From: TMED23 sp964566055
Lineage (GTDB): Bacteria; Pseudomonadota; Alphaproteobacteria; Rhodospirillales; UBA2165
Assembly (NCBI GenBank): GCA_964566055.1
Contig: CAZMHI010000080.1
Span: 1-18,022, forward strand
Direction of reading: 5' to 3'
Length of the DNA: 18,022 bases
In this document: in pieces, positions 7,622 to 14,413 of the stretch
Numbering within the stretch: position 1 is the first letter of the stretch
Layout: every line of letters begins with the position of its first letter
The notes under the pieces: generated by a model
What the model saw: the letters and a program-made list of their open reading frames with translations, nothing else
The model's database searches: none
Told to the model about the DNA's origin: nothing
Made by a program: the position numbers and the translations under genes

Positions 7622-7921
7622 ATGGCTAATCTCGTTAATCTTGTGCATGTGTCCTGCGACCCGGAAGTCCGGGAAGAGTTGCTCGATAAATTGTGGATCA
7701 ATGTCCACAATGCCCGCGAAGAAGAACATTGCTACCAATTTGAAGTCTCGGTCGCGGATGACGATCCCAACGCCTTCATTTTCTATGAAGTCTACAAAGA
7801 CGAAGCCGCCCTCGCCTGGCACAAGGAGCAGCAATATTTCCTCGACTACTTTGCCGTGGTCGAAAAATTCGGCGACAAGGTCAATCGCAACTTCAAAACC
7901 TATTGGGTCGAGGACAAATAA
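7622..7921 (+). CDS. ABM-domain protein (putative quinol monooxygenase-like)
   Basis: A 99-residue protein matching the antibiotic biosynthesis monooxygenase (ABM) dimeric alpha/beta-barrel family. Typical features are the early strand LVNLVHVSCDP, the FEVSVADDDPNAFIFYEVYKDEAALAWHKE core, and a second helix with DYFAVVEKF. Members such as YgiN oxidise quinols without cofactor, and others have unknown roles. GGAGA at 7611-7615 sits seven bases before ATG 7622; an out-of-frame ATG at 7618 is ignored. It follows the ankyrin gene by 34 bases and ends at a type B stem-loop. Its job in the pathway is not determined; acting on a hydroxylated aromatic is possible. Confidence 0.85.
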   Translation: MANLVNLVHVSCDPEVREELLDKLWINVHNAREEEHCYQFEVSVADDDPNAFIFYEVYKDEAALAWHKEQQYFLDYFAVVEKFGDKVNRNFKTYWVEDK

Positions 7922-7939
7922 AGGTACCTGGTACCTTTA
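7919..7939. terminator. Bidirectional terminator-like stem-loop, repeat type B copy 2
   Basis: TAAAGGTACC (7919-7928) and GGTACCTTTA (7930-7939) are perfect ten-base arms around a single T. The left arm includes the stop codon of the ABM gene. It lies in the 23-base gap between the convergent stops at 7921 and 7945. It is a covarying relative of the stem at 5084-5104 (GGTGCC/GGCACC becomes GGTACC/GGTACC). Confidence 0.7.
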
Positions 7940-7944
7940 TTACA

Positions 7945-8838
7945 TTACTCCACCAATTTGCGGTCGATGCCAGCGGCAGTTTCGACAGCTTTACAAACGG
8001 CCGAGGTATCGAGATGACCCAAGCCTTGCGCAATGGCCGAGTTAAATTTCTGCCAGGCCGAAACATAGAGATCGATCGGCGCCTTCACTTCGGCGGCATA
8101 GGACGTAATGATGCTGGCGTCTTTTTGATAGACATCGAACATGGTGCCGCCGCCTTCCCGGTAGTCGCTTTCGGACATCATTTTGCCGCGAATATCGAAC
8201 ATTTTTGAAGCCCCGGCGCTTTCCTTAATCACCTCATATATGAGCTTTGGATCAAAGCCAGCTTTTTGACCGAGCGTAAAACACTCAGCCGCCGCCGCGT
8301 TGTGCACATGAACGAGGTAATTTGCCAAGATTTTCATCCGGCTGCCGTCACCTACTTCGCCGACATAGAAATTGCTGGCCGTAAAGCCATCGAAAATTGA
8401 CACGCATTCCTCATAGGCTGCTTTATCGCCGCCGATATGACAGGATGCCATGCCTTTGGCGAGCATCGGTGGCGTCGCCGAAATTGGCGCATCCAGCATA
8501 TTTTTATCGCTGGCTTTGAGCTTTTCAGCCATATCGATTTTTTGCTGCACAGTAAGTGTCGAGCATTCAATAACGATCTGCCCTGGTTTACTGGTTGTGT
8601 TCAACTGCTCGACGACGTTGTCGACCGCGGCAATGACCGGTAAGGACAATATTACGACATCCGATTTTTCAGACACTTCAGCAGCGCTCTCAGCCGCGTC
8701 CAGACCAAATTCGTCCAGGGCTGAAATACAGTCCGGATTGAGATCATAGCCGATGACTTTAAATTGCTTTTTTAATAGGAGCTCCGCGACATTGCCACCC
8801 ATCGGCCCCAGACCGATAACACCAACTGTAATGCTCAT
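7945..8838 (-). CDS. HIBADH-like NAD(P)-dependent beta-hydroxyacid dehydrogenase (copy 2)
   Basis: A 297-residue paralogue of the dehydrogenase at 5124-6014. The third in-frame ATG (8838) is preferred because AGGGGA lies six bases upstream and the resulting MSITVGVIGLG aligns with MSLKIGIVGLG of copy 1; an ATG at 8853 would add five residues. The Rossmann motif is GVIGLGPMGGN, the substrate motif DAPISATPP, and the catalytic lysine K169 in GDGSRMKILANYLVH. From GxxGxGSRMK onward, 38 of 67 aligned residues match copy 1 by hand count. DAPISATPP lacks the usual glycine pair of DxPxSGG, so substrate preference may differ. It is transcribed alone on the minus strand, convergent with the ABM gene. 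Confidence 0.9.
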   Translation of the reverse strand: MSITVGVIGLGPMGGNVAELLLKKQFKVIGYDLNPDCISALDEFGLDAAESAAEVSEKSDVVILSLPVIAAVDNVVEQLNTTSKPGQIVIECSTLTVQQKIDMAEKLKASDKNMLDAPISATPPMLAKGMASCHIGGDKAAYEECVSIFDGFTASNFYVGEVGDGSRMKILANYLVHVHNAAAAECFTLGQKAGFDPKLIYEVIKESAGASKMFDIRGKMMSESDYREGGGTMFDVYQKDASIITSYAAEVKAPIDLYVSAWQKFNSAIAQGLGHLDTSAVCKAVETAAGIDRKLVE

Positions 8839-9199
8839 TTCCATTCCCCTCATTGTTATAAAATGACTGCCTCTTCATAACATTTGCGGGGCGGTGCGCA
8901 AGACCTGATGGCCATCAAAATTGTGTATATCCAAAATGTTGTTTTCATTAGCTATGCAGTAATCGCATGGCTGATTTGGTATAAAAACAGCAGTAATCTC
9001 GAGCTATCATGCGTATATACCCTGCCATGAAACACGGAACAGCATTACAGAGATTTTTGGCGCGGCGGCGTTTTTTGACCCGCTCGTTTTGGCGTCACAC
9101 CACTCATTACCGCGGTCACTGATAACCCCGATAGCGAGCGCGTTCGATCAGGTAGGAAATCTTAGTCGAACGATCTCTTTTAAAAAAACAATTGAATAA
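8839..9199. other. Gene-free interval between dctP-like gene 3' end and HIBADH copy 2 5' end
   Basis: In this 361-base stretch I see no convincing gene. It must hold the promoter of the minus-strand HIBADH gene, but no good -35/-10 pair stands out. Visible structures are a perfect 12-base palindrome at 8906-8917, a long-armed repeat CGTTCGA/TCGAACG at 9141-9147 and 9166-9172, and an AT palindrome GAATAATTATTC at 9194-9205 spanning the end of the dctP-like gene. The last is followed on the minus strand by a run of seven T and could be a weak terminator. Confidence 0.5.
8906..8917. promoter_or_regulatory. Perfect palindrome upstream of HIBADH copy 2 (possible operator)
   Basis: TGATGGCCATCA is a perfect 12-base palindrome about 70 bases upstream of the chosen start of the minus-strand dehydrogenase. 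Position and symmetry suit binding of a dimeric regulator, but no second copy is seen and no regulator is encoded nearby. Confidence 0.3.
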
Positions 9200-10120
9200 T
9201 TATTCGACCAGCTCGAACAAGCGGTCCCCCAAACGGGCCCGATGCTTGGCCACCAATGGCGTTACCGCGTCGGCGAAAGCCTGACGTTCGTCATCGCTAA
9301 GCTCGACGACATCGTTCTCCGCTGGATCAAGCGCAGCCATGACCTCATCGTCTTCGGCCTGAGCAAAGCCGCGCTGAGCTTTGGTCGCAATATCGGCTGC
9401 CGCTTGCACGGCTTGTTGAATATCTAACGGCCAAGTCTCAAACATCTCATTATTGACCATCACCAAAACCATGCCGAAAAAATGACCTGTCAGCGTAATA
9501 TGCCGGTGATAATGGTAGGTGCCGAAACGATAAGTATTGGTCAGTGGATTTTCCTGCGCATCAATCTCGCCGGATTTTACCTTGGCCACCAGATCAGCGA
9601 CATCAACAAAGGTCGGCTCGAAACCTAAAAGCCTAAAAAATTCCTGATGCACCTCGGAGCTCATCGAGCGCATTTTGAGGCCATCGCAATCGGCGGGCGT
9701 TCTGATCTGCCGCACGCCATTGGTGAAATGACGAAAGCCGTTATCCCAAAAGCCTAAAATCCTGACACCCATCTCGCTCAGAAACTTTTCTTTGAGCAAA
9801 TCACCCAGCTCACCGTCGAGCGCGGCATAGGCCTTTTCCCGGCTTTTAACCACAAAAGGCAGATCAAAGATCGCCACTTCCGGCACCCGCTCCGCCATAT
9901 AGCTTGAAGCGAAGTAACACATGGTCAGATCACCGGCTTCGACCAGTTTCGGCAAATCAAATGCTTTAATGCCCTTACTCTCAGGCATATTTCCATCCAG
10001 GGTGTAGTCGACAGCATCACCAACGCGCTTGGTCAATTCTTCGCCAAAGATTCCTGCCGCCCGGTTATGCACCGAGCTCGGCGGCTGATAACCACCTAAT
10101 TCAATTTTTATCGAGCTCAT
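9200..10120 (-). CDS. TRAP transporter DctP-type substrate-binding protein lacking a signal peptide
   Basis: A 306-residue DctP-family solute-binding protein. ATG 10120 is chosen because GGGG lies six bases upstream; an ATG at 10132 would add MGCS. Family landmarks are the AGDLTMCYFASSYMAERVPE strand-helix, DLPFVVKSREKAY, the ligand arginine R151 in DGLKMRSM, and GEIDAQENPLTNT. The protein starts directly with the mature fold (MSSIKIELGGYQPPSS) and has no hydrophobic leader. An in-frame TAA sits immediately before ATG 10132, so no leader can be encoded upstream without a frameshift. No dctQM genes adjoin it; those at 12335-14222 have their own dctP. It may be a cytoplasmic sensor or carrier, or a gene that lost its leader. 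Confidence 0.87.
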   Translation of the reverse strand: MSSIKIELGGYQPPSSVHNRAAGIFGEELTKRVGDAVDYTLDGNMPESKGIKAFDLPKLVEAGDLTMCYFASSYMAERVPEVAIFDLPFVVKSREKAYAALDGELGDLLKEKFLSEMGVRILGFWDNGFRHFTNGVRQIRTPADCDGLKMRSMSSEVHQEFFRLLGFEPTFVDVADLVAKVKSGEIDAQENPLTNTYRFGTYHYHRHITLTGHFFGMVLVMVNNEMFETWPLDIQQAVQAAADIATKAQRGFAQAEDDEVMAALDPAENDVVELSDDERQAFADAVTPLVAKHRARLGDRLFELVE

Positions 10121-10204
10121 TGAGCACCCCATTTATAATTATTTGATTGGCCGCTTGTTTAGTCAGCAGCGTCTCTTATATCAACCCTTGATTATTTAGG
10201 AGAT

Positions 10205-10717
10205 TTACTCCTCTTCGACAATTTTGAGCGGACCTGAATAGCGAGCAACAAAGTAATGTTTGTTAGACGCCCACCAGCAGAGCTCGCCTGCCGGTGCGAT
10301 GTCCAAATAATTTGGGTGCCTGGTGATGCCATATTTTTGGGTACAGCCAAGCCAAGTCACGGACGCACTTCTTGCCGAAAAATCAATCGGGCCAATCTCC
10401 GAACGTTCAGCTTCAAGCCCAGTGTGATTTTTTAAAAAACAGTTACCCAACCGCTTGTGACGGCAGTTTGTTTCTTCGCTATTGGTGATTTTAACATGAT
10501 GCACAACACCCTTGATCACCTGAAAGCCATCATCATCCAGCATACGGCAATCATCTTCCGGCGGAATTTGGCTATGGGCGAACTCACAGCGGAACCAAAT
10601 ACCATTAAAATCTTTAGCGGACACTTTTAACTCATTCGCCTGCAGCACATTTGACGATGCAAGAAGTGCAGCAAAATGTAGAGCTAGAATTTTCAGCATG
10701 ACGCCTGCCTGTTTCAT
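10205..10717 (-). CDS. Exported six-cysteine protein of unknown function
   Basis: I do not recognise the family. The product (170 residues from ATG 10717, or 164 from ATG 10699) begins with a signal peptide (core MLKILALHFAALLASSNVLQA, cleavage before NEL). The mature part has six cysteines (in RCEF, DDCR, TNCR, GNCF, LGCTQ and ELCWW), consistent with three disulfides in the periplasm. A start at 10783 is rejected because it would overlap the divergent RidA gene and bury the leader. The start is uncertain since AGG lies too close to ATG 10717 and AGGC before 10699 is weak. It precedes the leaderless dctP-like gene by 84 bases on the same strand. Confidence 0.6.
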   Translation of the reverse strand: MKQAGVMLKILALHFAALLASSNVLQANELKVSAKDFNGIWFRCEFAHSQIPPEDDCRMLDDDGFQVIKGVVHHVKITNSEETNCRHKRLGNCFLKNHTGLEAERSEIGPIDFSARSASVTWLGCTQKYGITRHPNYLDIAPAGELCWWASNKHYFVARYSGPLKIVEEE

Positions 10718-10766
10718 CCTATACATATAGTAGAAATTAAATGTGACCGAAATAGGGAGTCCGAAA

Positions 10767-11165
10767 ATGAGCATCGAACGCATTAATCCATCTGACGTCT
10801 ATCAGCCTAACATGGGCATTTATACGCAAGTCATTAAAGCGACCGGAGGCACGCAGGTGCTGCTGGCCGGCATTGTACCCTTCGACAATGATAAAAATGT
10901 TGTCGGCGTTGGGAATATGGCGGCGCAGGTAAAACAGGTTTTGCGTAATATCGAGCACGCTTTGGCAGCTGCAGGCGCAACTCCCGCCGACGTTGTGCGC
11001 ATTAATGCGCTGGCGACCGATGTAGATCTTTATATTAAAGAAGGCGCACCACAGGTGATTGCGTTCTTTGGCGATACCAAGCCGACATCGACAACCTATG
11101 AAGTTCAGCGTCTGGTCCATCCCGACTGGCTGATCGAGATTGAAGCCACCGCCATCATCGATTAA
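10767..11165 (+). CDS. RidA/YjgF-family protein, probably without the imine-deaminase arginine
   Basis: A 132-residue Rid-family protein from ATG 10767, preceded by GGGAG nine bases upstream; a GTG at 10743 is less likely. The family trimerises, and the RidA subfamily hydrolyses reactive imines. The C-terminal block TTYEVQRLVHPDWLIEIEATAI aligns with the RidA active-site region, but the position equivalent to E. coli R105 appears to be S108 in KPTSTTY. As I recall, subgroups lacking this arginine (Rid4-Rid7) have no imine deaminase activity and often sit in catabolic clusters, where some members hydrolyse or tautomerise pathway intermediates. It is followed by a type A stem-loop and then the GST gene. 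Confidence 0.88.
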   Translation: MSIERINPSDVYQPNMGIYTQVIKATGGTQVLLAGIVPFDNDKNVVGVGNMAAQVKQVLRNIEHALAAAGATPADVVRINALATDVDLYIKEGAPQVIAFFGDTKPTSTTYEVQRLVHPDWLIEIEATAIID

Positions 11166-11199
11166 ATGGTTAATTTACGACAGTCGTGAATTAACCTTT
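11163..11199. repeat. Palindromic stem-loop, repeat type A copy 2
   Basis: Outer arms GGTTAATT (11168-11175) and AATTAACC (11189-11196) and inner arms ACGAC (11177-11181) and GTCGT (11183-11187) around a single A form an almost perfect 14-base stem with one T-G wobble. A short T run follows. It begins three bases after the RidA stop. Relative to 712-751 both strands changed together (GTGAC/GTCAC versus ACGAC/GTCGT), so pairing is conserved. Confidence 0.7.
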
Positions 11200-11270
11200 G
11201 GAGAAGCATTGCGTTGGCGGAATTCATTTACTAATGTCCGCGCATTGATTCAAAGGGGAAACAAAATAAC

Positions 11271-11906
11271 ATGATAGATTTATATACGTGGTTTACGCCA
11301 AATGGCCGCAAGGTCTCGATCATGCTGGAAGAGATCGGCATGGAATACGAAGTTCATCCCATCGCTATCGGCAAGGGGGAACAGAACGATCCCGAATTCT
11401 TAAAGATCGGCCCGAACAATAAAATTCCGGTGATTGTTGACCGTGATAGCGGCCTGTCGATTATGGAATCGGGCGCTATCCTTCAATATCTCGCACAGAA
11501 ATCCGGCCAGTTGATGCCAACTGAAGGTGACGACTACTGGAAAATGCAGGAATGGCTGATGTTCCAGATGGCCAGTGTCGGCCCAATGTTCGGTCAGGTC
11601 CATACTTTTGTCCGTTATGGCGAAGGCAAAAATGAAGAAGCCTCTGAACGCTACCTCAAAGAAGCCAAGCGCATTTACGGCGTCATGGATAAGCATCTGG
11701 CTGAGCGGCAATATTTCCTCGACTGGGGCTATTCAATTGTCGACATCGCGATCTTCCCTTGGGTTGGCCGCTGTGACTGGCAGACCATCGACCTCAACGA
11801 GTATCCCAACGTCAAGCGCTGGTATCTTGAGATCAAGGAACGACCTGCGGTTATTGCCGGTTGGAACGTGCCGGAGAATGATCAACCGATGCCAATGCCG
11901 GCTTAA
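11271..11906 (+). CDS. Nu-class glutathione S-transferase (YfcG/YghU-like)
   Basis: A 211-residue GST. The N-terminal thioredoxin-fold domain begins MIDLYTWFTPNGRKVS, with T9 and N11 at the positions used by E. coli YfcG to bind glutathione. The cis-proline motif NNKIPVIV (P53) and ESGAI (E66, S67) are also at family positions. The all-alpha domain follows from about residue 88. Nu-class enzymes bind two glutathiones and act as disulfide-bond reductases; in catabolic clusters GSTs may also cleave ethers or isomerise double bonds. A GGGGA ribosome binding site lies about eleven bases before ATG. It is followed 18 bases later by the DUF1330 gene. Confidence 0.92.
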   Translation: MIDLYTWFTPNGRKVSIMLEEIGMEYEVHPIAIGKGEQNDPEFLKIGPNNKIPVIVDRDSGLSIMESGAILQYLAQKSGQLMPTEGDDYWKMQEWLMFQMASVGPMFGQVHTFVRYGEGKNEEASERYLKEAKRIYGVMDKHLAERQYFLDWGYSIVDIAIFPWVGRCDWQTIDLNEYPNVKRWYLEIKERPAVIAGWNVPENDQPMPMPA

Positions 11907-11924
11907 GAAATTAGGAGAATTAAT

Positions 11925-12233
11925 ATGACTGCTTATTGGGTAGCCCGGTCAAAAATTAATACGCCGGAAAATTATTCAAAATATACGGCTTTGGTGGGCG
12001 ATATTTTAAAAAAATACGGCGGCAAGCCGTTGTCACGTGGCGGCAAATTTCAAATGATGGAGGGTCCGGATTATTTCGAACGCTTTGTCATTGTTGAATT
12101 CCCCACTTTTGAAGACGCTGTCGCTTGTTTTGAGTCAGACGAATACCAAGCCGCAGCCGAGCATCGCCGTGATGGTTCCGGTGAAGTTGAAACTGTCATT
12201 ATGGATGCGACCGAAGGCATGGGGGCCAATTAG
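11925..12233 (+). CDS. DUF1330 family protein
   Basis: A 102-residue protein with the DUF1330 pattern: AYWVARSKINTPENYSKY, KKYGGKPLSRGGKFQMMEGP, and FERFVIVEFPTFEDAVACFESDEYQAAAEHRRDGS. The fold is a dimeric ferredoxin-like alpha/beta barrel related to the ABM domain. Biochemical function is unknown; members commonly accompany catabolic enzymes. AGGAG lies seven bases before ATG 11925, and it is co-directional with the GST (18-base gap), so the two form a likely operon. Confidence 0.88.
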   Translation: MTAYWVARSKINTPENYSKYTALVGDILKKYGGKPLSRGGKFQMMEGPDYFERFVIVEFPTFEDAVACFESDEYQAAAEHRRDGSGEVETVIMDATEGMGAN

Positions 12234-12276
12234 ACAAGTTCCAAACAATAGTCCTTGTTACCATACCGGTAGATGT

Positions 12277-12289
12277 CTTATAGAAGACC
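12277..12289. promoter_or_regulatory. Motif CTTATAGAAGACC upstream of dctQM (shared with dctP)
   Basis: These 13 bases lie 46 bases before the dctQ start and match 12 of 13 bases of 14372-14384, located 30 bases before the dctP start. Spacing to the start codon is similar at both sites. A shared operator or a shared promoter/5'UTR element for the split TRAP operon is the simplest reading. No regulator gene is adjacent. Confidence 0.35.
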
Positions 12290-12334
12290 ATAAGATAAAA
12301 AAGTATATTGTGCAGAGAGGGTACCGGGAAACTT

Positions 12335-12883
12335 ATGTCCAGTGAATTACCGGCCTGGGAACAAAAAACGGAGCAATCCGTTGAGTCCTTCGCCAAAGTT
12401 TTAAACGTTATTTCAGCCGCCTGGATTTTTTCGGTCGCGGCTTTAATTCTATTTGATGTCGTTGGCCGGGAGGCGTTTGCCAGTCCTTTTCATGGCACCA
12501 ATGAAATCGTTTCCAATTCGGTGCTGGCAATCTTGATGCTGCAACTGCCTCTTTCCATTCTTAATCGCAGTTCCCTCCGTACGACGATTGTCTACGGTAA
12601 AGTTAGCGCCATGGGAAAAGGCATTATTGATGGCATCTCTTACTTACTGGCCGGTCTCCTATTTCTTGCCATCGCCATTGGCAGTTGGCCGAATATGATC
12701 GAATCCTGGGAAATTCTCGAACAAGAAGGTTCCGGTATCGTTGAAATTCCGGTTTATCCAATCAGAACATTGGTGGTGTTTGTCAGCTTCTTTTGTATCG
12801 CTGTCTGCGCCTTACTGATCTACCATTCGCTAACTCGACCTGAAGATTTCGATCAAAGCGAAACAACGGAAATAGGCGAGTAG
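12335..12883 (+). CDS. TRAP transporter small permease subunit (DctQ family)
   Basis: A 182-residue membrane protein with four predicted helices (about 24-43, 57-77, 99-118 and 140-163). The DctQ signature follows helix 1: FDVVGREAFASPFHGTNEI, including the conserved arginine R45. ATG 12335 is preferred (GGGA six bases upstream); an upstream ATG at 12308 would add nine residues, MCREGTGKL, with no ribosome binding site. DctQ is the small membrane subunit that works with DctM to move a substrate delivered by a periplasmic binding protein, driven by a sodium gradient. It lies four bases before dctM, so they are co-transcribed. Confidence 0.9.
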   Translation: MSSELPAWEQKTEQSVESFAKVLNVISAAWIFSVAALILFDVVGREAFASPFHGTNEIVSNSVLAILMLQLPLSILNRSSLRTTIVYGKVSAMGKGIIDGISYLLAGLLFLAIAIGSWPNMIESWEILEQEGSGIVEIPVYPIRTLVVFVSFFCIAVCALLIYHSLTRPEDFDQSETTEIGE

Positions 12884-12887
12884 TTTC

Positions 12888-14222
12888 ATGGAATTTGATC
12901 AAAGTACCATAATGATCGGCATGTTTGTGATCATGCTGATCGGCATACTTTCCGGCATTCACATTGGCTTTGCTTTCGCCATGACCGCGCTTATAGGTAA
13001 CATTTTGGTCTTCGGCGATGGTGATCTAGAAGAAGGCTTGGACATCGCCCTCAGTGGGGTTGGCAGCGTTGCTTACGAATATCTCCGGAGCGAAGTCTTT
13101 GCGACCATTCCGTTATTTATGTTGCTCGGTGATTTCGTCAATAAATCAGGATCAGCACGGGATCTCTACAAGCTTATTAATCACGGCCTGAAAGCTATTC
13201 CTGGCCGCCTGGCTGTCGCTACGGTAGCCGGTAACGCAGTCTTTGCCGCGGTCACAGGCGTCAGTATCGCCGCCGCCGCCGCCTTTAGCCGCATCGCCTA
13301 TCCGCAAATGCGCTATCACGGCTACAATCGCCAATTTGCCTTAGGCTCAGTTGCCGGCAGCGCTTGTCTCGGTATGATTATTCCGCCGAGCGTGCTGTTA
13401 ATTGTCTGGGGTATCGTGGCTGAGAAATCTATCGCCGCACTGTTTATCGCCGGCGCAATTCCTGGTTTGATCCTGGCGACATTTTTCATGATTTATATCG
13501 CCATTTCAGTGAAACTAAAACCTGAGCTGGCACCATCATTTGAAGAGGACGCCGAGCAAAACAAACTGACCAAAGCAGAAATTGCCAGCGGCTTTGGTAT
13601 CGGCGCCTTGATCCTGCTGGTGCTCGGTGGCATCTGGGGTGGCTTGTTTACGCCGACGGAAGCTGGTGGCGTTGGCGCGGCAGGCGCCATGATCCTCGGT
13701 ATCCTCAAAGGTATGCGCCTAAAGCAATTGGCCATTGCCGTGGTCGATTCCGGAAAAACTGCGGCACCGATTATGTTCCTGCTGCTGACCGCCAACATGT
13801 ATGCGAAATTTATGGAAGCTGCAGGCATGTCGGAGCTTATCCGTGAGACCTTTGCTCACTACAATTTTGGTCCCGTTGGCATCATCCTCATCATTATTGT
13901 TATCTGGCTTTTGCTAGGTATGATCTTGGATTCGATTTCGATTATTCTGATTACCGTACCAATTTTCGTGCCGATTACAGCGCCATTTTTTGATCAGATC
14001 GCCTTTGGTATATTCGGTATCCTGGTGATTGAAGCGGGGCTGCTGACACCGCCATTTGGTCTCTTGGTCTATACAGTGAAGGGATCGATAGAGGATCGAA
14101 CGGCGACGCTATCCGAGATATTTAAAGGTTCGGTTCCCTATTGGATACTGATGTTAATTGTCATGCTGATGATTTGGCGCTGGCCTGAGATTGCCACCTG
14201 GCTGCCGTCCTTAATGCTTTAA
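12888..14222 (+). CDS. TRAP transporter large permease subunit (DctM family)
   Basis: A 444-residue polytopic inner-membrane protein with roughly a dozen hydrophobic segments. DctM-family landmarks are GMIIPPSVLLIVWGIVAEKS and FIAGAIPG mid-protein, GGLFTPTEAGGVGAAGA, a DSISIILITVPIFVPI segment and LTPPFGLLVYTVKG near the end. It is the transport-forming subunit. The gene starts four bases after dctQ stops (GAG upstream of ATG 12888) and appears full length. Its binding protein is most likely the exported DctP encoded 191 bases downstream. The substrate class is an organic acid in most family members; nothing here fixes it more closely. Confidence 0.93.
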   Translation: MEFDQSTIMIGMFVIMLIGILSGIHIGFAFAMTALIGNILVFGDGDLEEGLDIALSGVGSVAYEYLRSEVFATIPLFMLLGDFVNKSGSARDLYKLINHGLKAIPGRLAVATVAGNAVFAAVTGVSIAAAAAFSRIAYPQMRYHGYNRQFALGSVAGSACLGMIIPPSVLLIVWGIVAEKSIAALFIAGAIPGLILATFFMIYIAISVKLKPELAPSFEEDAEQNKLTKAEIASGFGIGALILLVLGGIWGGLFTPTEAGGVGAAGAMILGILKGMRLKQLAIAVVDSGKTAAPIMFLLLTANMYAKFMEAAGMSELIRETFAHYNFGPVGIILIIIVIWLLLGMILDSISIILITVPIFVPITAPFFDQIAFGIFGILVIEAGLLTPPFGLLVYTVKGSIEDRTATLSEIFKGSVPYWILMLIVMLMIWRWPEIATWLPSLML

Positions 14223-14334
14223 GGTGAAGTGGTAACGTTATTTTGAACGCATATTTTGACCATAATCGGCGATTAAAGTCGGCGTATAGAATAATTTCTT
14301 TTAATATTCACAATCTGTTAGGTGAAACTTCAAC

Positions 14335-14384
14335 TTGACATGGAGATTGATAGGGAATTACGTTTTCGCATCTTATATAAGACC
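14335..14384 (+). promoter_or_regulatory. Possible promoter region and shared motif upstream of dctP
   Basis: TTGACA at 14335-14340 is a perfect -35 hexamer, but no good -10 box follows at 16-18 bases (best TACGTT at 14359). At 14372-14384 CTTATATAAGACC repeats the motif found at 12277-12289; its first ten bases are a perfect palindrome (CTTATATAAG). The gap of 191 bases after dctM supports a separate promoter for the binding-protein gene, which is often expressed at a higher level. Confidence 0.4.
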
Positions 14385-14413
14385 TTGTAACAAACCAAAT
14401 GGGAGGAACTAAC

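Noticed and set aside
7045..7710. 221-codon frame antisense to the ankyrin gene
   Set aside because: It runs through the ankyrin coding strand and past its stop into the ABM gene, with no domain and no ribosome binding site.
9027..9122. 31-codon open frame (MKHGTALQRF...) in the 361-base gene-free interval
   Set aside because: Arginine-rich, no ribosome binding site, no recognisable similarity and no supporting context; likely chance.
9141..9172. CGTTCGA/TCGAACG inverted repeat followed by a T run on the plus strand
   Set aside because: No plus-strand gene ends just before it; the 18-base loop makes it a poor terminator. Kept only as a note in the interval entry.
14399..14413. ATG at 14399 as start of the exported DctP
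   Set aside because: It overlaps the GGGAGGA ribosome binding site of the GTG at 14414, which gives a normal signal peptide beginning MKKILKS.
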